This document shows, one piece after another, positions 34,516 through 45,060 of a stretch of DNA of 64,000 nt; positions within the stretch are counted from its first letter, which is position 1; every line of letters starts with the position of its first letter. A model generated the notes under the pieces. It ran no database searches and had not been told where the DNA came from. It worked only from the letters and a program-made list of their open reading frames with translations. This DNA comes from Nigrospora sphaerica (Eukaryota > Ascomycota > Sordariomycetes > Amphisphaeriales > Apiosporaceae): assembly GCA_018287875.1 (NCBI GenBank), contig JAGVVL010000017.1:2728001-2792000 (forward strand). Reading direction: 5' to 3'. Both the position numbers and the translations under genes were made by a program.

Positions 34516-35279
34516 TGGTGTGATGCCGGTCAAGCTGGTGAAGGCTTGTCTGTACATAAGGGGGAAGGGAGGCTATAAAGGAATAAAAAAAACCACATTG
34601 AATCAGTTCCGATTTTTCACGCCGCCTTTTGAGCTCACAAATTGACTCCTATCCCTTGCTAATTACCCAGGGTGTTCGGGTTGGTATCTAACGTACCATA
34701 CAAGATGCCATCGTTGCCTTGCGGACTGGTCTCCATCGACCAGACCCCCTACCTCTGCGCCCCTTCCTGCCTTCATGTCCCCTGGCCGTATGCAATCGCC
34801 CCAGGTCATTATCATCTATACCTAAACAATCCACCTCCTGGGTCTCTTGGGACGCTTGGGCCGGTTGTTCCGGCCGGCATGGCGTACGGGATGCCATCGT
34901 TGCCCCGCTGCACGAACCTCGGCGATCGCACACCCCGTGGAGCGGCCCGAGAGCCGGACCCACGTTCTTTTTTTTTTTTCCCTCGCTCTCGTTGCATGGC
35001 GTCTCGTCATGCGGGATAGCGCCGGCCGCCACGCTCCCGCGGGAGACGGCGCGTGCGCGCTATACAGGATGCCATCGTTGCCCTGCAGCGGGCGGTGGTC
35101 GATCTCGTCCCCAACCCTCGCGGGGGTGGGTTACCGCGAGGGGGGAATTTCCGGACCCAAACCCGCCCGCTCCCCCCTTTTCCATCCTCCTTTTTCTTGC
35201 GCCGGCCGTCCGGAGCGGTCGTGTGTTTCTGGTTTCCGCCGCCGCCCGTCGGCCGACGCCCGGCCCGCGGCGCCCCCGA
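34516..35279. repeat. Convergent intergenic region with three dispersed copies of a 15-bp motif
   Basis: The exact motif GATGCCATCGTTGCC occurs at 34704-34718, 34890-34904 and 35068-35082, with start-to-start spacings of 186 and 178 bp. Flanks are partly similar (TAC/TATAC before, C plus Gly-codon-like GC-rich bases after). The genes on both sides converge here, so this is 3'-flanking DNA for both. No coding gene is supported despite several short frames. Confidence 0.8.
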
Positions 35280-36724
35280 CTAGTACTTCTCGCCCTCGAG
35301 GATGGGCTTGGCCTCGTCGGAGCGCCACCAGCTGACGCCCTCCTCGCCGGGGTAGGAGAAGCGGTCCATGCTCTCGGGCTTCATCTCGACGCTGTAGCCG
35401 GGGTTGAGCGGGGTCTGGTAGTAGCCGTCGCGGATGACGGCGGGGTGGAGGAAGTGCTCGTGCAGGTGGTCGACGTACTCGAGCACCGAGAGGCGGCCGC
35501 TGACGCAGACGTAGTCGATGGTGCTCAGGTGCTGCGTGTACTCGGGCAGGCCGACGCCGCCCGAGTGCGGCACGATGGGCGTGTTGTACTTCTTGGCCAT
35601 GAGGAGCACGGCGAGGACCTCGTTGACGCCGCCCATGCGGCAGGCGTCGATCTGGCAGACGTCGATGGCGCCGGCCATGAGTAGCTGCTTGAAGACGACG
35701 CGGTTCTGGCACATCTCGCCCGTGGCGACGCCGATGCCGTGCGGGCGCAGCGCGTCGCGCACCGCCTTGTGGCCGAGGATGTCGTCGGGCGACGTCGGCT
35801 CCTCGATGAACCACGGTTTGAAGTCGGCCAGCTGCTCCATGTAGGCGATGGCCTCTGGCACGCTCCAGACCTGGTTGGCGTCCACCATGAGCACGTTGCC
35901 GCGGTCGTAGCCGATGACGTCGCGCGCGATGGTCAGGCGCTGGCGGTCCTGCGCCAGGCTGCCGCCCACCTTGAGCTTGAAGTGCCGGTAGCCCTTGCTC
36001 AGCGTCTCCTGCAGCAGCGCCTTCATCTTGTCCTCGCCGTAGCCGAGCCAGCCGGCGCTCGTCGTGTAGGCCGGCACGGCGCGGCTGTCGAGCGCCTCCT
36101 GCAGCCGCTGCGCCTTGCCGCCCTCGACCTCGCGCAGCAGCGCTACGGCCTCGTCGGGCGTGATGGCGTCGGTGATGTAGCGGAAGTCGATGCAGTCGAC
36201 AAACTGCTCGGGCGTCATCTCGGCCACGATCTGCCACACCGGCTTGCCCAGCACCTTGGCCCAGAGGTCCCAGATGGCGTTGACCACGGCGCCCAGAGCC
36301 AGGTGGATGACGCCCTTCTCGGGCCCGATCCACCGCAGCTGCGAGTCATTGACCAGGTGCCGCCACGTCTGGCCCCAATGAGCCACCAGCGACGACAGCG
36401 TGCGGCCCTTGATGCGGTCCGCCACGTGCTCGATGGCCGCGCACACAATGTCGTTGCCGCGTCCGATGGTGAAGGTCTGGGGGGTGCAGGCGCACATGTG
36501 AGCTTCGCGGGAAGAACGGGCGCAGTCGCGGGAGGGGCAGGAAGACAGGCGGCCGGGGGTTCACTCACCATGCCGTGGCCGCTAAACTCGGAATCGGTCT
36601 GGAGGATGCAGTAGGCCGACGAGTAGTCGCCGGCGGCGTTCATCGCATCGGATCCCGTCTTGTCCAGGGACGTGGGAAACCGCACGTCCCGGGTGGTCCA
36701 GCCGGTGATGGTGATTTCGGGCAT
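35280..36724 (-). CDS. lgd1: L-galactonate dehydratase
   Basis: 450 aa from exons 36569-36724 and 35280-36476; the 92-nt intron falls between GHGM and TFTIGRGND. It closely resembles Trichoderma reesei LGD1, which has the same length, converting L-galactonate to 2-keto-3-deoxy-L-galactonate in fungal D-galacturonate (pectin) catabolism. Enolase-superfamily (mandelate-racemase subgroup) features are all present: FPTSLDKTGSDAMN near the start, KLK catalytic lysines (about 219-221), metal ligands in MVDANQVW (Asp about 251), FIEEPTSPDD (Glu about 277) and GVATGEMCQN, then the IVPHSGGVG histidine. No targeting signal, so cytosolic. Partner genes of the pathway are not in the window. L-fuconate dehydratase is the nearest alternative, less likely given the match to fungal LGD1. 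Confidence 0.95.
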
Positions 36725-38256
36725 TTTGCGCAGTGACGTGGCGTGACAAGAGGCGATGTCGACGGAGGGGATGAGGGAAAACGGGGCAGCACGACAAGAC
36801 ACAAACCACGACGACGGAAAGGGGCGCCGGCAATAAATGAACGGCCAGAAGGCCCTCGAGGGCGGGGAAACAGGCCCGAATCCATTTATCACCCGATCTC
36901 CAAATTGCCCCTCGCGAGGGGTTCTGGCGTGGAGGAGCTCCAGGCCTCATCGTATCCATCGTGGGGTTGGTACGGAGTCTGGGTATGCGCCCCGTGGGCC
37001 CCTGGAGAATGCCGAGCGTCCATTGGTGGAAAAACCTCGCTGGCGCGGTCGGAAAGCGCGAAAGTGGACGACGGCCTCGACAATTCAGGAAGTCGCCCGT
37101 CCAGGGTAAATAAATTCCCCATTTACCCCATGGGCCGGGCACAGATCCCCATGGGTCTAGGCGCAGAAAAGTGAAGTTCACGAGTCCGCCAAGGCGTCTC
37201 GAGTCGCCGACGTGGTGTGGATTTTCCGCTCCGCATCCGGAGCAGTAGGAAGTTGTGTCGGTGACATCCGGGCCGAGTCGGCAACAGCAGGATAGGCTTT
37301 CCCTCCATTACCATTCATATCAGGAGTCCTCGGACTTCCGGACCTCTTGGCTGGCCTACGTGCACCCATCCCTGGTGTGAATGCAGACTGGCTCTCACTT
37401 CAACGTCCTCGAGACCCCGCCGGCGACGGCCTGTCCATACGACAAGCCATTGTTATGCAGGACGCCAGCTGCAACTAGAAGAGGTGGATGCTTGATTTAG
37501 TCAAGCGCCTACATCCCGTCCGCTTCGACCGGACTGAACAGATTCAGGGCAAGCGAGAGGACCGCTGGAGGCGGACACCTCCGGGGCTGACGCCGTGTGC
37601 GTTGCGTGAGTGAAGATGCGCATGAATTCCCTACAAACATTCCCTAGCAGGTACTCACACCAAAATAGCCGACTCTGGTGCGCTGAGAAGACTTATTTTG
37701 GAAAATAGCCAGTATCCGTCCTGTAGCGCATGCACGGTCCTCGACGCACATTCATTGTTTGCCACGCGATGCCGGATGTAGCTCTCACGTGGGCGGTCTT
37801 CCCAGTTGATCAACAGTGGTCAAAGGATGCGAAGGGTGGCGACTGTCTTGAATCTTATACCGCTTGACCTCGGTCTCCAGATGAGAAGCCGAGCCGATGG
37901 GTTGATCAACTTGGGGGGTAACTGCACCCGCGGCACCGGCTTATGACCCACGATTGAGGCGAAAGAACGATACGCTTAATGCCACAACCCCGGCGGGCCG
38001 TACCATATCGCGAGTTTGCTTCCAACAGCGAACCAAGTCTCACCGTGGGGCTGGGAGGGGCGCTGGGGCGTTGCCTCCGAGACATTGCGTGTGCGTGCCC
38101 CGGACGTGGAACGAACTCTCGTCATCGAGGCTTGAATTGTGCCGCGCGCCTCGACTGAAACTCGTGGGAAGCTGCCTGTCCCAGCCAAGCCGCCTTCGCC
38201 ACGCCCCGAAAGGGAGGCGCCCCGTGCATGCGCCCGGGCCCCGGCCATGGCTCTGT
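36725..38256. other. Intergenic region, promoter of lgd1
   Basis: About 1.5 kb upstream of lgd1 and beyond the 3' end of the next minus-strand gene. No supportable coding gene; the frame 37954-38349 (+) lacks features. Confidence 0.5.
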
Positions 38257-38745
38257 CTATACGGGCTTAAGGGACTTGAGACAGGCGGTTGCGAAGCAAA
38301 GCCAGGCTGGGAGGTCGACGGCGAGAGACCGCACGATGTGGACGTTTAGCCAGCCGGCCAGGCCATCCGTCGCCCGGCTTTTCTCATCGCTCTCGTAGAC
38401 GGCCTTGACGCGCCACATGATTTTGGGCACAAAGGCAAAGTGCGCCAGCGCGAGCGCCGTCCCCGCAGCGAACCACGGGTAGGCGTCCCGGGGGTCGGCA
38501 TAAAGGTTGCAGACGCCGCAGGCGATGGACAGGGGGTACGAAGTGAAGATGACAGCGAGGCCACGCGGGAAAAGGGTCTTGAAGTAAGACGAGACCAGCC
38601 CGTCGGCCTGCTGGCGGTGGTGCGGCGCCAAGAAAACGTCGAGGAAGAGATGCTGGTCGAAGGAAAACATCAGCGAGATGGTCGAGGTGACGAGGGGGCC
38701 CGCCCGCAGGAGGGTCATCGGATCGACAAACTTGCCCGACGCCAT
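38257..38745 (-). CDS. Small integral membrane protein, about four TM segments
   Basis: 162 aa, intronless; start at 38745 (MASGKFVDPMTLLRAGPLV). Hydrophobic segments near residues 17-35, 58-80, 90-108 and 140-158 suggest four membrane spans. The length and layout (FSFDQHLFLDVFL, then FAAGTALALAHFAFVPKIM) resemble the fungal DUF1772-type membrane proteins that include anthrone-oxygenase-like proteins, but I cannot confirm that family by eye. No biosynthetic cluster is nearby, so a secondary-metabolism role is not supported. The in-frame upstream ATG at 38922 would add a polar extension and is less likely. Confidence 0.68.
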   Translation of the reverse strand: MASGKFVDPMTLLRAGPLVTSTISLMFSFDQHLFLDVFLAPHHRQQADGLVSSYFKTLFPRGLAVIFTSYPLSIACGVCNLYADPRDAYPWFAAGTALALAHFAFVPKIMWRVKAVYESDEKSRATDGLAGWLNVHIVRSLAVDLPAWLCFATACLKSLKPV

Positions 38746-40953
38746 TGTCGTAACGGGGTTGGGCCGAGTGTAACTCTGGGGGCTCGGAGTCGGATGTCTC
38801 GAAAATCTTTTGCAGCCCTGCGCCTGACAGACTTCGGTGCCGATGGGTGCAGATGAGGCGTCGGGGAGGGAGGGCGGCCAGAAGCTCTCATAAGGGCTGG
38901 CGATCTGACCGGCACCGGACAACCTCAGCCCACTCGGCCCCGCACGTCTGACCGGCAGAATGCCTTGGGGGGGGATTGGAAGGATGACCCGTCAGATCAG
39001 CATCGTTCCATGGAAGGCCTTGGCTCGTTCGATCTCCCTCTGGAAGTGCTTTTCTGTCGAAAGGGAACGATGGCGATGTTGGAGCTGGCCGTCGACGATA
39101 ATGCCCAACATCCATCCGTTGCCATGCTTTGGTAAAGGGGGGGGGGGCTCCAGTTGCGAGGCCGCATAAGGCCTACAACGCCTTCCTTCCTGCCGTTACT
39201 CGTCTCTAGCATAGGATTGGCTTTACCGGAGGGGTAGCCCGACCGGTGGCCGTCAGCGGCATGGGAACCCTATTCCATCATGCTGCAGCGCTTCTGGCAG
39301 GCCGGTGGACGTGTTGGACTGGTGGTGGGTGTATCACGACTGATTACAAGCCCGGACGATTGGTCCAGGTCACATGGGACACACAGCATCTGTGCACATG
39401 TTAAGGGAGGGTCCAGAGGTCTTTGCAAGCCACAAATCGGGAGGCGCACGCATAGATCCCAAGTCAATAGATAGGCAGGCAGCTTCGGTTGGCTTTGTTG
39501 GGCGTCCAAACTTCAGCCGTCCGTCCTGCGGTACAAAAGTGTGAGGAAGTTGTCGCCGTCCCATTTGCCCCCCGTCGTCGCGCGCGTATGGCGAACGCAA
39601 GGCGTGAACGTACTTCCCGCTCCGTCCCATCCCTCCCCCATCCGTTCCTCCGTCCATCCCATTCCGCTTGTTCTCGCGGGTACCTACCTGCCTGGGTGTT
39701 GAGTTGGTCATGGAGAAGACGGAGCCGCAGCCTCGTGTGCGGCGGGCCGTGCCCGGGATGCAATGGAAGCTCATCCGACCATGGACACAGACCCCTGACG
39801 TGTGCGTCGTGTACTTCTTAGCTTCCAGCGTGGGTTGCAGCAGACTCTAGGCCCCTCGTGTTGAGAGTTGACGATGCCTAGCTGGGCATGACATCACTGC
39901 AAGCCGACCCAGACAAATGCAGGTCAGGCCCCAGCTGCAGGGATCGTGACCTCGAAGCTTGCCGAGTAGCCATGCGTACCCTGTCTAGCGTGTCGCCCCG
40001 CCTGCCGAAGGGGTTGTTCCTCCACCTGAACAGGCATAGGTAGGATGAATAGTCTTCTTCCATTCTGCGGTATGCATCATCACGTTGTGGGAGGGGCGTT
40101 TGTACTACCTAGTAGCATCTGACTGGCCATGCTGGATGCCCGATAATCAGTGGACGCTTTCGAAGACGCCGAGTGAGGCGCATTATGGGTGGTCACCGAC
40201 GCTTTCCGACCTTTGCCCCAGTTGACCCGAGCACAGCGTACAAACCCTCCCCGGCTGAGCTCGGTTTGGGTGGTCCTTGGACGACCGGACGGAGTAGGAG
40301 GCGAGAGGCAGTGAGTAAACCTACCGCGTGCCGTCAGTCATTCTGCGCCGGCGCGGGTCGAGTGACAGGGCTCGATTGACTTCCAGCGGCCTCTTGCGCC
40401 GTTGGATCCATGATCCCTCGCGTCTTCCACGATGGGCACCGGCATCGTTGTCGCTAGTCATTAGTCGTTGCGCTACTCCTCCACGCCGGGACTGGAGGGT
40501 GACAAAAATACGCCAGACACATTTGCGTGTGATGGTTGGGACGAGATCGCGTGCAGATTGGTCCGCGGCCAAGGGGCCCGGTCGTATGGATGGGCTGAAC
40601 GGGCTGGACCACAACTTGACTGACACCCACTCCGAAGCATATCCTAGCCATGGCTGGCGTCCCCTGCCCTGCCTGCTTATACTTATGCAGCTAGGAATCT
40701 CCCATCAGTCCAGGGTGCCGTACGACGGCAAATCCGGTTTTACTACCTTCTCATTGGGGTCTTCACGATACCAGCTCACGTCATCCCTACCAGGCCGGGC
40801 ACGGGGTTGAGCACTTCGATTGCTCACGAAGGACCCCTACAATACAAATCCGCCCGGGGGACCCCTCGGTCGCCCTGCGCCCGGGAGCAACTACTTTGCA
40901 GAGCTCCCAGTTCGCAATCCCAGATCGCTCGAAAGATACACCACATCAGCAAC
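38746..40953. other. Divergent intergenic region, 2.2 kb
   Basis: Likely promoters for the membrane protein (-) and the disordered protein (+). It contains a poly-G run near 39138-39147 and C/T-rich tracts near 39620-39665. No gene seen; the frames at 39489-39821 (+) and 40328-40810 (+) have no motif or splice support. Confidence 0.5.
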
Positions 40954-42219
40954 ATGGCCACCACCATGGAGTGCTACAGGACGCCCACGGCCGCCAGCTT
41001 CGCCGAGCCTCTTCTCAAGCAGGAGGGCAAAAGGCTGCGGCGCAAACTGCAGAAAATCGGCACCCACCAGCGCAGCATCTCGGCGCCCAAGAGCACCAAA
41101 GACAAAACCACCGACACTCCTCGCTCCGTCTTCTTCGCCGACTTGAAAAGCTGGAAGAAGGAGGCCGATGCCGCACCAGTCGTCTCCGCCAAGCCCGTTG
41201 TTTCGACGCCTCCCGATTTGAGCGACTCCAAATGGAGTACCTACGTGCGCCGGAGCTCGTTTCTCGGCCCCGGCCCCAGGCGACTCTCTGTGCAAGCCCG
41301 AGCACCGCCCTCGCCAGCGTCCTCGCACGCGGCACCGCTGGTCCCCGAACTTGCACACCTCGCCCTCGGCGATTCCCGGCCCGAACCGCTATCCAAGCAG
41401 TCGACCGAGACGCTCTCGTCCGACGACGTCTCGTCACCGGCGACCCCCACGTCGTCATCGTCCCTGGTCAGGCGGTATGCCAAGACGCCAGTTCGTACCA
41501 TCGGCCAATTGGAGTGCCTCAGCAAGATGGCCGCGCCAGTGCCCCCGGAGAAGAGGCTGTCCGAGGCGGAGCGCTTGGCCGAATCTTACCGGGCCCTGCT
41601 GGAATCGCGGTGCTCCCTCTGGGAAGACCGACCCCAATCGCGCCACCCGCAACCCATTGCCATTCCGCCGTACCATTCGGGCCCCAAACCACATACCCAT
41701 GGCGCGTACCATGCAGCGGAGCCAATTATCGCCGACGTAACGCAGCCGCCCATGGAGATTGGTTCGCCCATCCATTCGGGCGGGGCTTTTGGGGGTTTCG
41801 GTGACGACGCCATCTACTTCAAGCCGAGGTCATGCTCGTCCGAGCTGCCGCCGACGCCGCCGCCGCCGCCGCCGAGGGTGCCGAGACCGCGACGGGAACA
41901 GCCGGCCTCGTCGGTGGCGTCCGGCTCGCCCAGCCTGCAGATCGCCTGCGATCTGCTCACCAAGGAGCTGTCGTCGGCCGTCAGCGGCTCGCCCGTCCGG
42001 CCCAGCTCGGAGACCTCGGCGCTGCAGGTCTGGGTCATGATCGAAGCGTACGAGAAGCTGCGCGACCAAGTGCAGGAGAGGCAACTGCCCCGAGACCAGC
42101 AACAGGCGACCAAGGCCATGCTCGACACGTGGCTCAAGGCGCTGTACAGGGTCCACAACGAAATGACGGGGAGGGACGGGGCGGCGAGCGAGAGCGATTA
42201 CGGCGATCACGGGGAATAA
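40954..42219 (+). CDS. Mostly disordered protein with conserved C-terminal helical region
   Basis: 421 aa from the preferred start at 40954 (MATTMECYRTPTAASFAEPL); an in-frame ATG at 40807 would add 49 residues with no ordered content. Residues 1-90 are basic with a Lys/Arg patch (KRLRRKLQK), possibly nuclear. The middle is Ser/Pro-rich and probably disordered, including a poly-Pro stretch near 301-307. The last about 100 residues form helices (LQIACDLLTKELSSAVSG, then LQVWVMIEAYEKLRDQVQE), a pattern I associate with the C-termini of conserved fungal proteins of unknown function. No catalytic motif. Likely regulatory or scaffold, which is inference. Confidence 0.72.
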   Translation: MATTMECYRTPTAASFAEPLLKQEGKRLRRKLQKIGTHQRSISAPKSTKDKTTDTPRSVFFADLKSWKKEADAAPVVSAKPVVSTPPDLSDSKWSTYVRRSSFLGPGPRRLSVQARAPPSPASSHAAPLVPELAHLALGDSRPEPLSKQSTETLSSDDVSSPATPTSSSSLVRRYAKTPVRTIGQLECLSKMAAPVPPEKRLSEAERLAESYRALLESRCSLWEDRPQSRHPQPIAIPPYHSGPKPHTHGAYHAAEPIIADVTQPPMEIGSPIHSGGAFGGFGDDAIYFKPRSCSSELPPTPPPPPPRVPRPRREQPASSVASGSPSLQIACDLLTKELSSAVSGSPVRPSSETSALQVWVMIEAYEKLRDQVQERQLPRDQQQATKAMLDTWLKALYRVHNEMTGRDGAASESDYGDHGE

Positions 42220-43201
42220 TCCGCTCCTCGGAATTTCCCAAGCTTGCCACCAGCTGACCGTGGTATTTCCGGTTGGCGTTTTTGGTTCTATGACGGTCGG
42301 GTGACCCAGATGCAGGAGGGCGGGCGGAAAACAGCCCTGCTCGGGATTGGGAATGGGCTTGGGTCAAGATTATGCGGCGGCGGCGGCGGCCGAGGACCGA
42401 CACAACATCGTGCCTCGCCTCGGCTGCTACAGCTACGCAAGCTCTCTCGCTACTTCATCAGCAAAACGGGTACTATGGTTGGGAAAGCATCGGCACGGCG
42501 GTTTCTTTATGCATCCATCTACGGAGGATACGCAGCAGGCTGTTAAATGGTTGTCGGCTATATTTCAAACGCTAGCACAGCGTTCTAATTTATTGGCATA
42601 ATTCGTGAAGACCTTATATGCGCGCCCAGCACACAGGGTACCCGGTACTGTGAAAGTGAAGCCATATTTTCGTGGCATGGCTCGATGGTGTTGCATCGAA
42701 ATATGGTGGGCCTGACAAGCGAGGAGTCCGGTAGCCGAGCAATCGCATCTCATGAGGTGGGATTCTTGGGCGCCACGACCATACGAAGTAGACTACGGGC
42801 GGTTGGGATGCCAGGGGGCCTTGAGCATGGGGGTCTGACTATACGAATTGACAACGTGCCAGCGGGAGTTTCCAGGTTCCATACTATAGATCCGCGGAGC
42901 TCCAGTGGCGGGGCAGACACGCCGTTGCTATCGTAGGTACCTCTCAGTACCTCTCAGCACCTTTTGCATGAGAGATACCCACCACCCCGCGTACCTTAAC
43001 GGCACTTTTAATGGCTTTGTACAACGCGTCGCGTCTTCCAGGTGGCGATCCCGCACCCGTCAATTAATCCCGTCCCACAACACCACACGTCCCGGGCTTG
43101 CCTCCAGACCAGTAGTACCGCATTTCCAATTGACGCTATCGGGTCTCTGCCTCGCCATCGAGAGGGGCCATCGAGAGAGATCATAAAGAGAGGCTCCCGC
43201 C
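42220..43201. promoter_or_regulatory. Intergenic region upstream of the Nse2 gene
   Basis: About 1 kb. A (GGC)n/(GCC)n-rich patch lies near 42372-42394. The tandem gtacctctca/gtacctctcagcac repeat sits near 42936-42960. No gene seen. Confidence 0.45.
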
Positions 43202-44457
43202 ATGTCAAGTCGTCGCCTCCTCACCGGGGCCGAGCGCAACCGTAAACGACCAGCCGCATCCTCTTCGTCCGCGCAGCATCCAGCCCACGGTGTCGCCGAA
43301 CTACCTGAATATGAGCTCCCCGACTGCCCGCTCGACGAAACATCCCGGCGCGCCCTCGCCGCTCTCCTGAACAACGCCGAGTTGGGAGAATACCCGCGCC
43401 TTCTTGACGACTCGTACGAGTTCCTCAAGGCCAGCGTACGCGACATCAACGACCACCACGTGCTGCGCCGAGGCCAGCTCAAGAACATACAGGACAAACG
43501 GCGCGAGCGCGACGCGGGCGCCGAGCCGAACGATCACGAGCGACAGCTGGCCGAGGCGGTCGAGGCGCTGCGCGACGCCGTACCCGAGCTGACCAAGTCG
43601 TGCGAGGCGTCGGTGAGGGCCATCATCGACTGGCAGGTGGAGCTGGCGGACGCGGAAAAGGCGCTGGACCACACCGTCGTCCGGCTCGAGGAGGACTACG
43701 CGCTGTACGCCGCCGATGCCGCGCGGCAGGGCCCCGACGACGAGCCGCCCCAGCCCGCGGGCGCGCGGGCGCTCTTCGCCGAGGCACAGGACGCGCTGCA
43801 GGCCGAGTACGCGGCCACGACCATGTACCAGCGCTACGGCCAGAACAACCACTATATCCACTTCAAGAAGCTGTGGCACGACGCCGTCCACGCCGACGAC
43901 GGCAAGCCGCTCCCCGACGCCGCCCGCTGGTTCGGCCGCGACGGCGAGCCCGAGGACGAGGGCGAGGACGAGGACGACGACCTCATCATCGCCGGCGAGG
44001 TCCAGGACTTCCGCTGCCCGCTGTCCATGCAGGTCATGACCAACCCCTACACGGCCCCCGCCTGCAAACACACGTTCGAAAAAGCGGCCATCTACGAGTA
44101 CCTGGGCCCCCAGCCCAACCGGGTGGTACAGTGTCCCCAGACGGGTTGCGCCAAGGTAGGAGGCATCTTTCTCTCCTTTCTCCCGTCTCCCCCACCCCAG
44201 CGGATGCTGACAAATGCGTGTAGACACTCTGCAAGAAGGACCTCTACTACGATGACGTGATCGTTCGACGCATCCAGAGGGCCAAGGAAAAGGCCGAGAG
44301 GGAGGCTCTGCAGGACGAGGATATGGTCGACGACGAAGACGGCGGCGACGGCGGCGGGGATCGCAGCAGCATGCATGTCACGGCGCAGCGCCGTGTCAAA
44401 AGAGAAGGCCGCGACCGAGGCGACGCGCTCGTCGATTCCACCGTACCGGGGCTGTGA
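43202..44457 (+). CDS. nse2: Nse2/Mms21-type SUMO E3 ligase of the Smc5/6 complex
   Basis: 395 aa from exons 43202-44155 and 44224-44457 (68-nt intron, in phase). Helical N-terminal two thirds (about 60-230) fit the Smc5-binding arm. The SP-RING follows at about residues 271-325: FRCPLSMQVMTNPYTAPACK, HTFEKAAI, VVQCPQTGCAK then TL across the intron, giving the Cys...Cys-x-His...Cys...Cys zinc pattern of SP-RING ligases. An acidic stretch (EDEGEDEDDDLII) precedes the domain and an acidic, then basic tail follows. It should sumoylate substrates in DNA repair and chromosome maintenance in the nucleus. A PIAS-type ligase is the alternative, but there is no SAP or PINIT domain, which favours Nse2. 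Confidence 0.9.
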
Positions 44458-44739
44458 CGTGTATCGCCGTCCGCCTCAGTGATGACCACCCCGTCCTCGC
44501 GCACGCGAGGAGGGGCGTATGGGCGAGCTGGGGCTCCTTCATCCTATGCGGCCAGACCCGTCCATCTAGCCCTTCCCTCTTTTTTGATACCCATACATAC
44601 TCAGGGACCACCTGCCACTTCGAAGCATTTCGACCCGGTTTTCAACGTGGCTTGTTGGTATTAGCTTAGTATAACGTTCGCCTCGAAAGCTGCCGAGATC
44701 TTCGACAATCCTCGGGTCAATTATAGGACACCTCCCACC

Positions 44740-45060
44740 ATGGTGAACGCCAAGAAGGGTAAGTATACCGGGACGTCGTTACTTCGCGTTGCGCGAGCCC
44801 ATAATTCCGCCTATCAGACTACCTGTCATTCAGGTTGCTTCCAGCCTCCTTGTCCTTCATTCGCAGAGCCAAAGGAAGACCTCGAACTTGATATGGCCGT
44901 TTTGTTGCCTCTATTGACGGCTCGCTGTACCAGAATGCGTCGTGTACTGAAGCTGGGCGTCACGCCACACGAGTTTGACGCTGGCCTTTCCGCGTTTCTT
45001 CAAATCACTCCCCTTATGCCCACAAGCAAGAGATGGAGGGGCGGCCATGAGTCGAGCTGA
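44740..45060 (+). CDS. Tentative small two-exon gene
   Basis: ATG in a good fungal context (cccaccATGG) is followed after 19 nt by a consensus donor (GTAAGT). Joining 44740-44758 to 44867-45060 gives 70 aa beginning MVNAKKEPKEDLELDMAVLL. The short first exon with an early intron resembles genes for small basic proteins, but I recognise no family and the exon-2 acceptor is a guess. It could equally be a decayed copy of a real gene whose later exons are lost. Confidence 0.28.
   Translation: MVNAKKGKYTGTSLLRVARAHNSAYQTTCHSGCFQPPCPSFAEPKEDLELDMAVLLPLLTARCTRMRRVLKLGVTPHEFDAGLSAFLQITPLMPTSKRWRGGHESS

Noticed and set aside
32782..34557. 591-aa minus-strand frame opposite the flavoprotein fusion
   Set aside because: Leu/Val/Arg/Gly-rich shadow of a GC-rich gene; the plus strand has recognised domains.
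40807..40953. Upstream start of the disordered protein
   Set aside because: The added 49 residues look like translated leader; a better-context ATG is at 40954.
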